A stretch of 64,000 nt of DNA from Amycolatopsis jejuensis (GCF_000717335.1 NZ_JNYZ01000012.1:434001-498000); one strand, 5' to 3'; counted from the stretch's first letter, positions 18,845 through 28,137 are shown. Made by a program: numbers and translations. The notes: generated by a model not told the origin, from the letters alone.

Positions 18845-19204
18845 GTGCCGCCCGAACCGGAGTCCGCCCCGGCGGCGTTCACCCGAGCGGGGCAGGACGC
18901 GGTCACGTTCTCCCGTCGCGTCGCCGGCAGCGCTCTCGCCCGAACGGAACGGCACCGCAGCGAGAACCGGGAACTGCTGAAGGAATTCGGCCGCCGCCGG
19001 CTCTCCGGTGCCGCGGAACCGCCGCCGTCGGCACTGCGCGGGGCGGCCCGCCGGTTCCGGGCAGCCCGCGGGTTGCCGATCCCGGCAGTGCCGAGCACCC
19101 CCGAAGCGGTTCCCGTTCCGCCCCCGGTTCCGTCCCCTTCGGCACGAACGGGTGACGAGGACGAGGACTTTTCGCAGTCGCGAATCATGCGCCGGGAAGC
19201 GTGA
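18845..19204 (+). CDS. Hypothetical protein of the ESX-4 operon
   Basis: A 119-aa protein of unrecognised family. It begins MPPEPESAPAAFTRAGQ after AAGGAGTGCCGC, contains a basic helical middle (SENRELLKEFGRRRLSG, LRGAARRFRAARG), then a Pro/Val-rich stretch and an acidic end (GDEDEDFSQS). No signal peptide, membrane span or WXG motif is seen. It lies 11 bp after the Hsp70-like gene and before the WXG100 pair, so it may be a chaperone or regulator for secretion; that is inference from position. Confidence 0.65.
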   Translation: MPPEPESAPAAFTRAGQDAVTFSRRVAGSALARTERHRSENRELLKEFGRRRLSGAAEPPPSALRGAARRFRAARGLPIPAVPSTPEAVPVPPPVPSPSARTGDEDEDFSQSRIMRREA

Positions 19205-19436
19205 AATCGCCCTGTGCGTGTGCTAACCGCACTGGTGGACAACGTTTTTCCGGATTCCGCGAATACCGGAGCGAGCGGGTCGCGGCGCGCGGTTCCCTGA
19301 TCCGGCGTTCCCGCAAGCAACTACTTGCGGATAAATCGCGACAACCGTGAACCGAGCTGGCACTGTCAGCGTCGTAGCTTGCGTACCGGAGAGACAGAGC
19401 CGGTGCGCACAACCACTTGACGAAGGGGGCAATCCC

Positions 19437-19757
19437 ATGACTACGGGCTTCACCGGGACTCCGGAACAGTTCACCGCGGCAGAGGGCCGCGTGGTCGACG
19501 TCCGCACGCAGATGGACCAGCAGCTCGGCAAGCTCGAGGGCGAGATCGAGGCCACGCGAGCCGGCTGGGAAGGCGACGCGCAGCGCGCATTCGACAACGT
19601 GATGCGCCGCTTCGACGAAACCGGCAAGGGTCTGAACCAGGCGCTCGCGGACATCGGCCACCTTCTTCAGGAAGCCGGTTCGAAGTACCAGCGCAGTGAG
19701 GCGCAGAACAACGAGATGGTGCAGGCGTTGAACAAGGGTTTCAACGTACTCGGCTGA
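19437..19757 (+). CDS. WXG100 family secreted protein (EsxU/EsxT type)
   Basis: A 106-aa helical hairpin protein with the WXG turn as Trp44-Glu-Gly (IEATRAGWEGDAQRAFDNV) and a C-terminal YxxxE secretion signal (KYQRSEAQ). Such proteins are exported as a heterodimer by the adjacent ESX machinery. The ATG at 19437 follows GAAGGGGGCAATCCC and fits the family length; an upstream ATG in frame would add 30 non-family residues. Followed 54 bp later by a second WXG100 gene, it is the likely counterpart of one gene of the esxU-esxT pair of mycobacterial ESX-4. Confidence 0.93.
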   Translation: MTTGFTGTPEQFTAAEGRVVDVRTQMDQQLGKLEGEIEATRAGWEGDAQRAFDNVMRRFDETGKGLNQALADIGHLLQEAGSKYQRSEAQNNEMVQALNKGFNVLG

Positions 19758-19811
19758 TCCGGTTCTTTCCGTTCACTTCACCACTTTTCAGTTCTTCGAT
19801 GGGAGTAAGCC

Positions 19812-20102
19812 ATGCCTGACGGCCGTATTGTTGTCGATCCGGGAACCATCCACCGCGCGGCAGACGACTGCACCGCCACCACCAAGCAGCTGCAGGTCCT
19901 GTTCGACCGCCTCAAGGACGACCTGAACCCGCTGGTCCACGACTGGACCGGTGAGGCGAAGGACCAGTACATGCAGAAGCAGGCCGCGTGGGACCAGAAG
20001 TTCGCCGACCTGAAGCAGCTTCTCGCGCAGATTGCCTCCGCCCTGCCGCAAATCGCCGACGGCTACCAGTCGACCGACCGCTCGGTGCAGAACCTGTTCT
20101 GA
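19812..20102 (+). CDS. WXG100 family secreted protein (EsxT/EsxU type)
   Basis: A 96-aa WXG100 protein: MPDGRIVVDPGTIHRAADD, the turn Trp45-Thr-Gly (LVHDWTGEAKDQYMQK) and the C-terminal YxxxD signal (GYQSTDRSVQNLF). It probably dimerises with the preceding WXG100 protein and is the last gene of the eccC operon. The ATG follows GATGGGAGTAAGCC. After its stop the sequence turns into non-coding degenerate tandem repeats. Confidence 0.93.
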   Translation: MPDGRIVVDPGTIHRAADDCTATTKQLQVLFDRLKDDLNPLVHDWTGEAKDQYMQKQAAWDQKFADLKQLLAQIASALPQIADGYQSTDRSVQNLF

Positions 20103-20138
20103 GCAAGCTCCGAACCACGGCGGGCACGCACCGGGAAA

Positions 20139-20440
20139 CCGGTGCAGGCCCGCCGTTTTCGTGCTCTGGGCACCGGTGCGGACCTGCCGTTTTCGTGCTG
20201 GGGGAACTGGTGCGGGCCAGCCGTTTCGTGCTGGGGGAACTGGTATCGCTGGCCGTTTTCGGGGCGGGAACCAGTGCCTGGCTCGCCGTTTTTCGCGGGC
20301 GGGGAATTGGTGTAGGTCCGCCCCTTTTTGCGCATGACGAACCGGTGCTGGGCCGCCGATTTCGTGGTGCGGGGGGCAGGCGTCACCGATTTCATGCCCG
20401 GGGAGTTGGTGCTGGCCCGCCGTTTCCGGGCTCGTCGTCG
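20139..20440. repeat. Degenerate ~34-bp tandem repeat tract
   Basis: About nine imperfect units with starts near 20139, 20173, 20207, 20240, 20271, 20306, 20342, 20376 and 20406. The unit reads roughly CCGGTGCGGGCCNGCCGTTT followed by TCGTGCTGGGGGAA. The tract fills most of the 432-bp space between the last WXG100 gene and the DUF4333 gene, which run towards each other. Open frames cross it on both strands, but the unit length varies (31-36 bp) and drifts out of frame, so I regard it as non-coding. Confidence 0.75.
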
Positions 20441-20534
20441 TTGATGTTCCGCGCGCGGGGCCGTTTGCATGCATGCTGCCCCGAATGTGATGCAGGTGCC
20501 GAGCCGTGATTCGGGCAACCAGTGGGTCGCCGGG

Positions 20535-21590
20535 TCAGTGCGGCGCGCCGACCGAGTATTCCGGCTTGTCGTTGAGCACCCGGACCGTCACTTTTTTCGG
20601 CTGGCCACCGACCTGGACCGTGCAGTCGAAAGTCGTCCCGTTCGTGATCGGCTGGCCTGTTGGGCAGGAGACATTCTTCACGTCCGGTTCGCCGTAGTTC
20701 TCACCGAGGACACGGGAAACGCCGTCCTGTAACGACTTCTGCTCCAACGTATCCCCGCTGAAAGCGCCGAACCACCACGCCGCCCCGACCCCCAGTGCCG
20801 CTACGAGAACCCCGGCCCCGGCGATCAGGAACGGCTTCTTCGACCGGGGTTTCTTCGCGTCGGCACCGGAAAACGCGCCGAGGCCGCCGTAGTGGGACGG
20901 TTGAAACCCGCCACCGTAAGGAGTTTCCTGCCCGTGCGGGGGAGTGCCGGGCTGGTGCGGAGGCTGGGTGCCGGTCCACTGCGAGGGTCCGGCGGGTTGC
21001 CAGGAGGAACCGTCCATTCCGGACTGCTGCGTCGGCTGCCACCCGCCGGGGTTCTGCTGACTGCCCCAGCCGGTGTGCGCAGGTGTCGCTTGTGGACTCG
21101 ACGCAGGGGGAAGCGGCGTCGGCTGCGAGCTGGGTGCGCCGGGGTTCTGCCGGACATCCCAGCCCGGCGGGACCTGCTGCGCCTGGGGCTGCCACCACTG
21201 CGGCTGTCCAGGATGGACTCCGGGCTGCGGAACCTGCGGCGAGACCGGTTGCGCGCCGGACTGGGGTTGCGGCGAGCCAAGCGGCTGGGATAGCTGCGAG
21301 CCGGACTGCGGAACCGGTGGCGAGCTGGGTTGCGGGACCGGTTGCGCGCCTGGGTGTGGAACTGGCGGAGAGCCAGGCTGGTGGGGGTGCGGTGCGCCGG
21401 GCTGCAGAAACGGCGGCGAGCCTGGGGCTTGGGCGTGCTGCCAGCCGGGCTGTCCCGGCGTCGACGCTTCCGGTCCCGGTTGACCGGGCGTCCACGCAGG
21501 CGGCCCCGGCTGTGCGGCCTGTGGCCACGACTGACCGGCCACCCCGGGCTGCTCCGGTGGAGTCCCCTCCTCAGACGGTCCGCTCACCAC
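20535..21590 (-). CDS. Membrane protein with Pro/Gln-rich N-terminus and DUF4333-like domain
   Basis: This 351-aa protein has a disordered N-terminus of about 230 residues rich in Pro, Gln, Gly and Trp (QPGPPAWTPGQPGPE). A basic patch (KKPRSKKP), one membrane span (FLIAGAGVLVAALGVGAAWWF, about 255-275) and a C-terminal domain follow. The last part (VSCPTGQPITNGTTFDCTVQ, KKVTVRVLND) has the two cysteines typical of DUF4333, a secreted actinobacterial domain of unknown function. The start is one of two consecutive GTG codons at 21590 and 21587. Position beside the ESX-4 genes is suggestive only. Confidence 0.75.
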   Translation of the reverse strand: MVSGPSEEGTPPEQPGVAGQSWPQAAQPGPPAWTPGQPGPEASTPGQPGWQHAQAPGSPPFLQPGAPHPHQPGSPPVPHPGAQPVPQPSSPPVPQSGSQLSQPLGSPQPQSGAQPVSPQVPQPGVHPGQPQWWQPQAQQVPPGWDVRQNPGAPSSQPTPLPPASSPQATPAHTGWGSQQNPGGWQPTQQSGMDGSSWQPAGPSQWTGTQPPHQPGTPPHGQETPYGGGFQPSHYGGLGAFSGADAKKPRSKKPFLIAGAGVLVAALGVGAAWWFGAFSGDTLEQKSLQDGVSRVLGENYGEPDVKNVSCPTGQPITNGTTFDCTVQVGGQPKKVTVRVLNDKPEYSVGAPH

Positions 21591-21657
21591 TCATCCCCCA
21601 ACCGCTCGTTCACCGCACCCTGCACCGTCCCGGCAAGCATCGCCGTCACCAGCACCG

Positions 21658-22551
21658 TCACCGCCCCTGCAGGTCGCCAAGGCGGCGGTAGAAGTCCTGT
21701 TTTGCCTCGTTGTCCGGGAGGACCGTCACCTGGGCCGCGTCCGGGACCTTCGGCAGATCCTGTGCCGTCGCTTGGCCCGTGAACCGGAAGTTGTACTTGA
21801 GTTCGATCTTGTGTCCATCACCCTCGAACTGGGCTGCCATCACGAACTCCGACAGGGACCCGTCCGGTTTCAGCGTGATCGTCGTCGGTACGACGGCCTT
21901 GCGCAGTTCCGGGCCCACCTTCGACAGCAGGCTGTCCGGCAGCACCTCCACCCGCTGCTCCAGGAACCGCGAGAACGCCACGTTCACCGTGAGCTCCTCG
22001 CTCCCGTCCGCGGAGCTCTTCGCGCCTCGGACTGCCTTCTTGTCCGCCTCGTACGAGCTGCTCGCCGCGTCGGCCATCTTGCACGCCACCTGGACTCCGC
22101 CCCACGCGCACGGCTGGACCAGTCCGCCCTCCGGCTTCGGCATCGACACCCATGGCGTCGGCGCCAGTGACTTGTACGCCGGGCCCAGGTACAGGTACTC
22201 GACCGTGCCGTCGGCGGGCGTGAACGAGTCGATGATCTCGTCCGGGTTCTTCTGTGACCGGTTGTGCACCACGCGGCTCTCCGGGCTCCCCGTGCGGGCC
22301 GACGTGATCGTGTGGTGGACCCACTTGTCGTCGAAGCGGAAGTACGCGTCTGCCGAATTCGTCACATTCCTGGCGTCGAGGATGGAGTCCCCGAGCTTGG
22401 ACATGGCCTTCTCGAACTTCGCGCCGACGTACGCGGCCGCCTGGTCGCCGTCCGGCAGCGCGGTGCCGGCGCGGGCTTGGCCGCACGCTGTCGCCAGCGC
22501 CAGTACTGCGACGGCGGCGCAGGCGCGCGTCGTCCTCGATCGTGTCTTCAC
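21658..22551 (-). CDS. Putative secreted lipoprotein of unknown function
   Basis: 297 aa with a lipoprotein signal peptide: MKTRSRTTRACAAVAVLAL then the lipobox LATAC, so lipidation at about Cys23. The mature part has features of the LppX/LprAFG-like or MK0-type actinobacterial lipoproteins (YVGAKFEKAMSKLGDSILD, FRFDDKWVHHTITS), but I cannot assign a family. It ends with a compact domain (GHKIELKYNFRFTGQ). The stop lies 67 bp upstream of the DUF4333 gene in the same direction, so the two may be cotranscribed. Confidence 0.75.
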   Translation of the reverse strand: MKTRSRTTRACAAVAVLALATACGQARAGTALPDGDQAAAYVGAKFEKAMSKLGDSILDARNVTNSADAYFRFDDKWVHHTITSARTGSPESRVVHNRSQKNPDEIIDSFTPADGTVEYLYLGPAYKSLAPTPWVSMPKPEGGLVQPCAWGGVQVACKMADAASSSYEADKKAVRGAKSSADGSEELTVNVAFSRFLEQRVEVLPDSLLSKVGPELRKAVVPTTITLKPDGSLSEFVMAAQFEGDGHKIELKYNFRFTGQATAQDLPKVPDAAQVTVLPDNEAKQDFYRRLGDLQGR

Positions 22552-22632
22552 CTGCGTGTCCCCAGTGGTCGTCGTGCCCGGTGTCCGATCGTCTCATCCC
22601 GGCGGGGTGCGCGCGGCTTGATCCCGGGCCGC

Positions 22633-22785
22633 TACACTCCTCACCGGACCGGTGCGGTGGCTACCCACCCCCGCTGCACACCAGCGGGAACCACAGGGGT
22701 ATCTTCATATGTCGTTGTGCGTTGCGGCGCGTCAGCGCTCGGCCCGCACAGAACCCACACGCAATGTTGACGACGAGGTAGACCC
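22633..22785 (+). promoter_or_regulatory. Candidate promoter and leader of rplM-rpsI
   Basis: A -10-like TACACT at 22633-22638 would give a leader of about 145 nt before the rplM TTG. The leader holds a 7-bp hairpin, CCCGCTG (22670-22676) with CAGCGGG (22682-22688). A structured leader would fit autogenous control of ribosomal protein genes, but no known L13 leader motif is recognised and the -35 box is unclear. Confidence 0.3.
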
Positions 22786-23238
22786 TTGCCCACGTACAGC
22801 CCCAAGCCCGGCGACGTCACTCGTGCCTGGCACGTGATCGACGCCGAGGATGTCGTGCTCGGACGGCTCGCGACCGAGGTCGCCACGCTGCTGCGCGGCA
22901 AGCACAAGCCGACCTACGCCCCGCACGTGGACACCGGTGACTTCGTCATCATCGTCAACGCCGAGAAGGTCGCTCTCACCGGGAACAAGCGCGAGCAGAA
23001 GTTCGCGTACCGGCACAGCGGCTACCCCGGCGGCCTGCGGAAGCGCTCCTTCGGCGAGCTGCTCGACACCAAGCCAGAGCACCTCGTGGAGAAGGTGGTC
23101 AAGGGCATGCTGCCGAAGAACAAGCTCGGCCGCGCCATGGCCAAGAAACTGAAGGTGTACGCCGGCCCGCAGCACCCGCACGCCGCGCAGCAACCGCAGG
23201 CGCGCGAGATCACCAAGATCGCGCAGGTCGCGCAGTGA
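22786..23238 (+). CDS. rplM: 50S ribosomal protein L13
   Basis: 150-aa L13, an early-assembly 50S protein. Signatures: [54 protein letters not shown] and [20 protein letters not shown]. The start is a TTG in [10 protein letters not shown], preceded by ACGAGGTAGACCC; the family's MPTYxPKxGD start supports it. Its stop overlaps the GTG of rpsI (GTGA), the standard rplM-rpsI pair. Confidence 0.97.
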   Translation: MPTYSPKPGDVTRAWHVIDAEDVVLGRLATEVATLLRGKHKPTYAPHVDTGDFVIIVNAEKVALTGNKREQKFAYRHSGYPGGLRKRSFGELLDTKPEHLVEKVVKGMLPKNKLGRAMAKKLKVYAGPQHPHAAQQPQAREITKIAQVAQ

Positions 23239-23888
23239 GTGAGGAACAGTTGACCAGCACCGAGACCGACGCCGAGGCTCCCGCGGCCACCGAGGTTTCC
23301 GAGGCCCCCGAGGCGGTTGCCTCGACCGAGACTCCGGAGACCCCGGAGACCCCGGCCGAGACTTCGGAGGCCCCGGCCGCCACGGACACCGCCGCCGCCA
23401 CCGAGCCCGCCGCCGCCCCTGAGCCCGCCGCCGCCCCTGAGTCCTCTGAGGCCGTCGCGACCAGCGAGTCTCCCGCCGCGCCGCGTCCGTCGCGGGCTGC
23501 GGGCGGCAACGCCCAGACCGTCGGCCGCCGCAAGGAGGCCGTGGTCCGCGTCCGCGTCGTGCCCGGTACCGGTGAGTTCAAGCTCAACGGCCGCACCCTC
23601 GAGGAGTACTTCCCGAACAAGGTGCACCAGCAGCTCATCCGCGAGCCGCTGGTCACCGTCGAGAAGCCGGACTCCTTCGACATCTTCGCCAACCTCCACG
23701 GCGGCGGGATCTCGGGCCAGGCGGGCGCGCTGCGTCTGGCCATCGCCCGTGCACTGGTCGAGGTCGACGCCGACGACCGCCCGGCGCTGAAGAAGGCCGG
23801 CTTCCTCACCCGTGACGCCCGCGCCACGGAGCGGAAGAAGTACGGCCTCAAGAAGGCCCGCAAGGCTCCGCAGTACAGCAAGCGCTGA
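23235..23888 (+). CDS. rpsI: 30S ribosomal protein S9 with long N-terminal extension
   Basis: The S9 core is the last 130 residues ([40 protein letters not shown]) ending in the conserved [12 protein letters not shown], whose C-terminal Lys-Arg tail reaches the ribosomal P site. Before it lies an acidic low-complexity extension of about 87 residues rich in Ala, Pro, Glu and Thr ([20 protein letters not shown]). Total length is 217 aa against about 130 for most bacteria. It is translationally coupled to rplM and followed by a strong terminator. Confidence 0.96.
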   Translation: MSEEQLTSTETDAEAPAATEVSEAPEAVASTETPETPETPAETSEAPAATDTAAATEPAAAPEPAAAPESSEAVATSESPAAPRPSRAAGGNAQTVGRRKEAVVRVRVVPGTGEFKLNGRTLEEYFPNKVHQQLIREPLVTVEKPDSFDIFANLHGGGISGQAGALRLAIARALVEVDADDRPALKKAGFLTRDARATERKKYGLKKARKAPQYSKR

Positions 23889-23910
23889 TTCCACGCTCAG
23901 GCGCAACCTC

Positions 23911-23945
23911 GGAAGCGCCCATCCGTCCATCGGATGGGCGCTTCC
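23911..23945 (+). terminator. Terminator after rplM-rpsI
   Basis: A perfect 15-bp stem, GGAAGCGCCCATCCG (23911-23925) with CGGATGGGCGCTTCC (23931-23945), with a 5-nt TCCAT loop. GTCGTTTT follows. It lies 22 bp after the rpsI stop: a convincing intrinsic terminator. Confidence 0.9.
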
Positions 23946-24081
23946 GTCGTTTTCCGGACCGGGCTGATGCGTTTTGCCCGTCCCGCGCGACTCTCTGGGG
24001 TGGGGACCGGCTCACCTGCCGGCGCCATTAGGTTGACGGGCGCCGTCACGACTCGACGTTAAGGACCAAGGAGGTCGAGAG

Positions 24082-25419
24082 ATGGCTCGACTGTTCGGCA
24101 CCGACGGGGTACGCGGTCTGGCCAACGCCGACCTCAGCCCGGAGCTGGCACTGTCGGTCGCTGCGAGTGCCGCTCGGGTGCTCGCCGCGCACGATCGCTC
24201 GCACCGTCCGGTGGCCGTGGTCGGCCGTGACCCGCGCGCCAGCGGCGAGATGCTGGAGGCCGCCGTGGTGGCCGGCCTCGCGTCCGCCGGCGCCGACGTG
24301 CTGCGGCTCGGCGTCCTGCCCACGCCTGCCGTCGCGTACCTCGTGGGCGCGCTCGAAGCCGACCTCGGCGTGATGATCTCCGCCTCGCACAACCCCATGC
24401 CGGACAACGGCATCAAGCTCTTCGCCGCGGGCGGGCACAAGCTGCCGGACAGCATCGAGGACGAGATCGAGGCCGGTCTCGCCGCGGCAGGCGTCACCCG
24501 CCCGACCGGGTCCGGCGTCGGCCGGGTCACCGACGTCACCGACGCCCTCGACCAGTACGTCGACCACCTCGTCACGGCCACGCCGCATCCGCTCACCGGC
24601 CTCAAGGTCGTCGTGGACTGCGCGAACGGTGCGTCGTCGGTGGCCGCGCCGGAGGCGTACCGCAAGGCCGGGGCCGAGGTCGTGGCCCTGCACGCGGAGC
24701 CGGACGGCATCAACATCAACGAGAACTGCGGGTCGAACCACCCTGACCTGCTGCGGGCGGCAGTCGTCGAACACGGCGCTGACCTGGGCATCGGCCACGA
24801 CGGTGACGCCGACCGCTGCGTGGCCGTCGACGCCTCGGGCGAGCTCGTGGACGGTGACCAGATCATGGCCGTCCTCGCGCTGGCGCTCGCCGAAGAGGGC
24901 GAGCTGGTCAAAGACACCCTGGTCGCGACGGTGATGAGCAACCTCGGTCTGCACCTGGCGATGAAGGCGCACGGCATCACGGTGGTCACCACGGCGGTCG
25001 GTGACCGTTACGTGCTCGAGGAGCTGCGCGCGTCCGGGCTGGCCCTCGGTGGCGAGCAGTCCGGCCACGTCGTCCTCCCGGCACACGCCACCACCGGCGA
25101 CGGCCTGCTCACCGCCCTGCGCCTGATGGCCCGGATGGCCGCCACGGGCAAGCCGCTGGCCGAGCTGTCAGCGGTGATGAACCGGCTCCCGCAGGTGCTG
25201 GTCAACGTTCCGGTCGCGGACAAAGCCGCGGTCGCCGGGTCGGCCGAAGTCCGCGACGCGGTGGGCGAGGTCGAAGCCGAGCTCGGCGAGGAAGGCCGGG
25301 TCCTGCTGCGTCCGTCGGGTACCGAGCAGCTCGTGCGGGTGATGGTGGAAGCCCCGGCGCATTCCACGGCACAGGCCGCGGCCGACCGCCTGGCCGGAGT
25401 GGTGTCCGCGGTCTCCTGA
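24082..25419 (+). CDS. glmM: Phosphoglucosamine mutase
   Basis: GlmM interconverts glucosamine-6-phosphate and glucosamine-1-phosphate for UDP-GlcNAc and peptidoglycan synthesis. The phosphorylated catalytic serine is Ser102 in [15 protein letters not shown]. The metal-binding loop is [13 protein letters not shown], and the sugar- and phosphate-binding parts are GGEQSGHV and [14 protein letters not shown]. At 445 aa it is full length. The ATG follows AAGGAGGTCGAG. It stands upstream of glmS, which makes its substrate, with four genes between them, as in mycobacteria. Confidence 0.97.
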   Translation: MARLFGTDGVRGLANADLSPELALSVAASAARVLAAHDRSHRPVAVVGRDPRASGEMLEAAVVAGLASAGADVLRLGVLPTPAVAYLVGALEADLGVMISASHNPMPDNGIKLFAAGGHKLPDSIEDEIEAGLAAAGVTRPTGSGVGRVTDVTDALDQYVDHLVTATPHPLTGLKVVVDCANGASSVAAPEAYRKAGAEVVALHAEPDGININENCGSNHPDLLRAAVVEHGADLGIGHDGDADRCVAVDASGELVDGDQIMAVLALALAEEGELVKDTLVATVMSNLGLHLAMKAHGITVVTTAVGDRYVLEELRASGLALGGEQSGHVVLPAHATTGDGLLTALRLMARMAATGKPLAELSAVMNRLPQVLVNVPVADKAAVAGSAEVRDAVGEVEAELGEEGRVLLRPSGTEQLVRVMVEAPAHSTAQAAADRLAGVVSAVS

Positions 25420-25522
25420 CCGAACTGCCCCGAACCGCCCCGAACTGCCTGAATCGCTGCGCCCCTCGTCACGCTCCGGGTACATTCCGTTGGCGGGTAC
25501 TCGGAGGAGGGGCGGAGCGATC

Positions 25523-25837
25523 GTGGCGAAGCGACAGGACGTCGATCCGCAGATGCTGGAGTCCGCGGGCGGGTTCGTCCGGGACGTGGCCAAGGACAAG
25601 CTGCAGACCACCCTGGCCGCGCTGAAGCAGCTGCAGATCACCGAGGCGGACTTCGGCCGCAAGCACCACGGGTCCTTCCAGCTGTACAAGACGGGCGTCG
25701 AGAAGGTCGGCAAGTGCGTCGACAGCTACGTGAAGGCGTCCGAGGACTTCGGGACCAACCTCGGGTCGGCGAGCAAGAAGTACTCGGCCAACGAGGCGGG
25801 CAGCGCGGACGCCGTGCGGCGAAGCGGTAACCGCTGA
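25523..25837 (+). CDS. Small ESX-type secreted protein (YxxxE signal)
   Basis: A 104-aa helical protein (MAKRQDVDPQMLESAGGFVR, LQTTLAALKQLQITEADFG) with a C-terminal YxxxE motif (KKYSANEAGS), typical of EspC/WXG100-like type VII substrates. The GTG at 25523 follows GGAGGAGGGGCGGAGCGATC. A TACATT box at 25481-25486 could be its -10. It overlaps the following large gene by one base (TGATG). Size and position after glmM correspond to Rv3440c of M. tuberculosis. The function is inferred. Confidence 0.75.
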   Translation: MAKRQDVDPQMLESAGGFVRDVAKDKLQTTLAALKQLQITEADFGRKHHGSFQLYKTGVEKVGKCVDSYVKASEDFGTNLGSASKKYSANEAGSADAVRRSGNR

Positions 25838-28137
25838 TGGCCGAGCGCAACGGGACCATCCCGTCCTTCCAAGAGTTCCAGCAGTTGATGAACGACCCGA
25901 GCATCGACCCCAACACCAAACGGGGGCTGGCGCTTCGCTACTTCGACTACGTCGAGGACGAGGAAGAAGAGGGCGACGCACAGAGTTACGGCTTCCAGAG
26001 CGACGAAGACCGCAACCACTGGCGGGACTTCTACAAGCAGCAGCTGTCCATTTCCGAAGGGGACATGGACTGGGAGACGTCCAGCGCGGGCGACGTCTAC
26101 AAGTGGTACGGCATGGCCAAGGACAAGGCCGACCAGGGCGCCAAGGACCGGGCCGCGAGCCAGCAGCAGGCCGTCGACGGCGACCGGCAGAAGCTGAAGG
26201 ACCAGGGCGCCAAGAACAGCGATACCGACCCGGGTGTCGCGAACTCGAACGAGATCCTCGACCTCGGGGTCTCCGGCCTGCAGCCGTTCCGGAACCTGCT
26301 GCCGCTGTACAACCGGGCCCGCGGGCTGGTCGCGCAGAACCTGCCCGAGCATCCGTTCCAGCAGGACGTCGGCGACCCGTTCGACGAGCAGCGCGACATC
26401 CCGTTCGCCAAGTTCAAGGCAGCCGCGCACGAGTTCACCGACGTCAACGCCTCGATCGTGGACGCCGCCGCCGACCAGGACAACCGCATGGCGACGGTGC
26501 TCGCCAACTGGTCGGGCAACGCGAAGGATTCGGCTCAGCAGTCGTGGAAAGGGATCACCGACGGCACGAAGAACGTCGAGGGGACCCTCAAGGGCGCGGC
26601 GGACGCGGTCGACCGCGCCATCGCCTCGATCGCCAAGCTGTGCCGCGCGAAATGCCAGTGGCTGCAGGAGTACTACCTCACCGAGTACCCCAAGAAGGGC
26701 GACCTCTCGCCCGGCGACATCGACCGCCTCATCCGGGTCGCCGAGATGGGCCGCAACGCCAGCGACGACGACTTCAAGCACTTCGTCCGGTTCATGCCGG
26801 AGGACGTGAAGAACCAGGTCAGCAGTGACAAATGCGACCTCGGCGACGACACCAAGGACGCCGGGCAGGACTGGGCCAAGAAGTGGCTGGCCGGGTTCTG
26901 CGGGTTCATGGACAAGCACGTCACCAACTGGAAGCAGGTCTGCGAGAACACGCGGACCGGGGTCGACCAGGTGTGGAACGGGCTCGGCGCCACGTTGAAC
27001 GGGGCTCGCGAGGATCTGTTCACTACGGCTTCGAAGCCTGCCGAACCGGTTGCGCACCAGCAGACCCGTGCGTCGTCTGCGGGCGGTGGTTCGCATTCGG
27101 CACCTGCTGCACCACCGGCTTCGGCTTCGGCTCCCGCTGCTCCGGCTCCGGCTTCGGCTCCGGCTGCGGTGAAGGCTCCCGAAGTGCCGCCGCCGACTGC
27201 TGAGGGGCTCAACCCAGCGAAGGCGGGTACGGCGCCCAAGGCGGAGGAGCCGGACGCGGTGACCGTCGAGCACGGCGGGCGGCGGATCTCCCTGTCCGAG
27301 CCGGGTACCGACGGGCGGATGGGCGTGCACGTCGACGACGGCAACGGCCAGCCGAAGAAGTACGACCTCGACTTCGGTGACCAGTCCCACGGCAAGATCC
27401 ACATCGAGGACGGCAAGCTCTCGATCGTCGCCGAGCGGCCCGGCGGTGCAGACGGTCCGACGGTCGTGACCATCGACGACGGTTCCGGCCAGCCGACGAA
27501 GTACACCCTCGGCGAGGACAGCGCCCCGACTCCCGGCGGCCAGGGTGGTGGACAGGGCGGTGGCGGACAGAGCGGTGGTGGACAGCCGGTCTCCGGACTG
27601 CCGCCGACCGGGGCGGCAGAGCAAGCCATCTCACCTCCCGGCCAAGCCGTTCCGGAGCACTCGGTGCCCCAAGCTGTGCCGGATCACTCTCCGCCCCAGG
27701 CCGTGCCGGAGCACTCCGGGTCCGAGCAGGCGATTTCCCCTGCCCGCCAAGGGATTCCGGAGCAACACGAGCTGCCCGTCACCCACAGCGAGGCACCGGA
27801 CGATTCGACGACAGCCCAGTCCGTGGTCGATCCCTTCGACACCAACGACGGGTTCGACAGCACGCCCGACGGCGGCGACCCGATGGCCGCGTCGCCCAGC
27901 ACACCGCACGACGACACCGCGGAACTCGGGACCACGCCGGTTCATCCGACGCCGGGCACCGACACCCCGTCGATGATGGGGGGCGGCATGATGGGTGGTC
28001 TCGGCAACGCGCCCGGAGGAGCGCAGGAGCGCATGGCGAGCGGGTACCGTCCGGATGGCGGTCTCTTCGGTGCCATGGCCGGGGCGGACCGGATCAGCGG
28101 GTCGCTCTTCGACGAAGACGATCAGCCGGGCCGCTAG
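25837..28137 (+). CDS. Large type VII secretion substrate-like protein, Pro/Ala/Gly-rich
   Basis: A 766-aa protein. Residues 1-190 are acidic and helical (FDYVEDEEEEGDAQS), and 190-270 carry a WXG100-like hairpin with the turn VLANWSGNAKDSAQQSW. A Cys-containing helical region follows (CRAKCQWLQEYYLTEYPKKG), then from about residue 395 Ser/Ala/Pro and Gly-rich linkers surrounding a small repeated beta motif (VHVDDGNGQPKKYDLDFGD, VTIDDGSGQPTKYTLGED). No catalytic toxin domain is recognised and there is no signal peptide. It is coupled to the preceding EspC-like gene and occupies the Rv3439c position, so a secreted or surface-exposed effector is likely. Confidence 0.7.
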   Translation: MAERNGTIPSFQEFQQLMNDPSIDPNTKRGLALRYFDYVEDEEEEGDAQSYGFQSDEDRNHWRDFYKQQLSISEGDMDWETSSAGDVYKWYGMAKDKADQGAKDRAASQQQAVDGDRQKLKDQGAKNSDTDPGVANSNEILDLGVSGLQPFRNLLPLYNRARGLVAQNLPEHPFQQDVGDPFDEQRDIPFAKFKAAAHEFTDVNASIVDAAADQDNRMATVLANWSGNAKDSAQQSWKGITDGTKNVEGTLKGAADAVDRAIASIAKLCRAKCQWLQEYYLTEYPKKGDLSPGDIDRLIRVAEMGRNASDDDFKHFVRFMPEDVKNQVSSDKCDLGDDTKDAGQDWAKKWLAGFCGFMDKHVTNWKQVCENTRTGVDQVWNGLGATLNGAREDLFTTASKPAEPVAHQQTRASSAGGGSHSAPAAPPASASAPAAPAPASAPAAVKAPEVPPPTAEGLNPAKAGTAPKAEEPDAVTVEHGGRRISLSEPGTDGRMGVHVDDGNGQPKKYDLDFGDQSHGKIHIEDGKLSIVAERPGGADGPTVVTIDDGSGQPTKYTLGEDSAPTPGGQGGGQGGGGQSGGGQPVSGLPPTGAAEQAISPPGQAVPEHSVPQAVPDHSPPQAVPEHSGSEQAISPARQGIPEQHELPVTHSEAPDDSTTAQSVVDPFDTNDGFDSTPDGGDPMAASPSTPHDDTAELGTTPVHPTPGTDTPSMMGGGMMGGLGNAPGGAQERMASGYRPDGGLFGAMAGADRISGSLFDEDDQPGR

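Noticed and set aside
19788..20474. 228-codon minus-strand frame over the tandem repeats, with weak peptide periodicity
   Set aside because: It also runs antisense through the second WXG100 gene; repeat lengths are not multiples of three, so the periodicity comes from DNA repeats.
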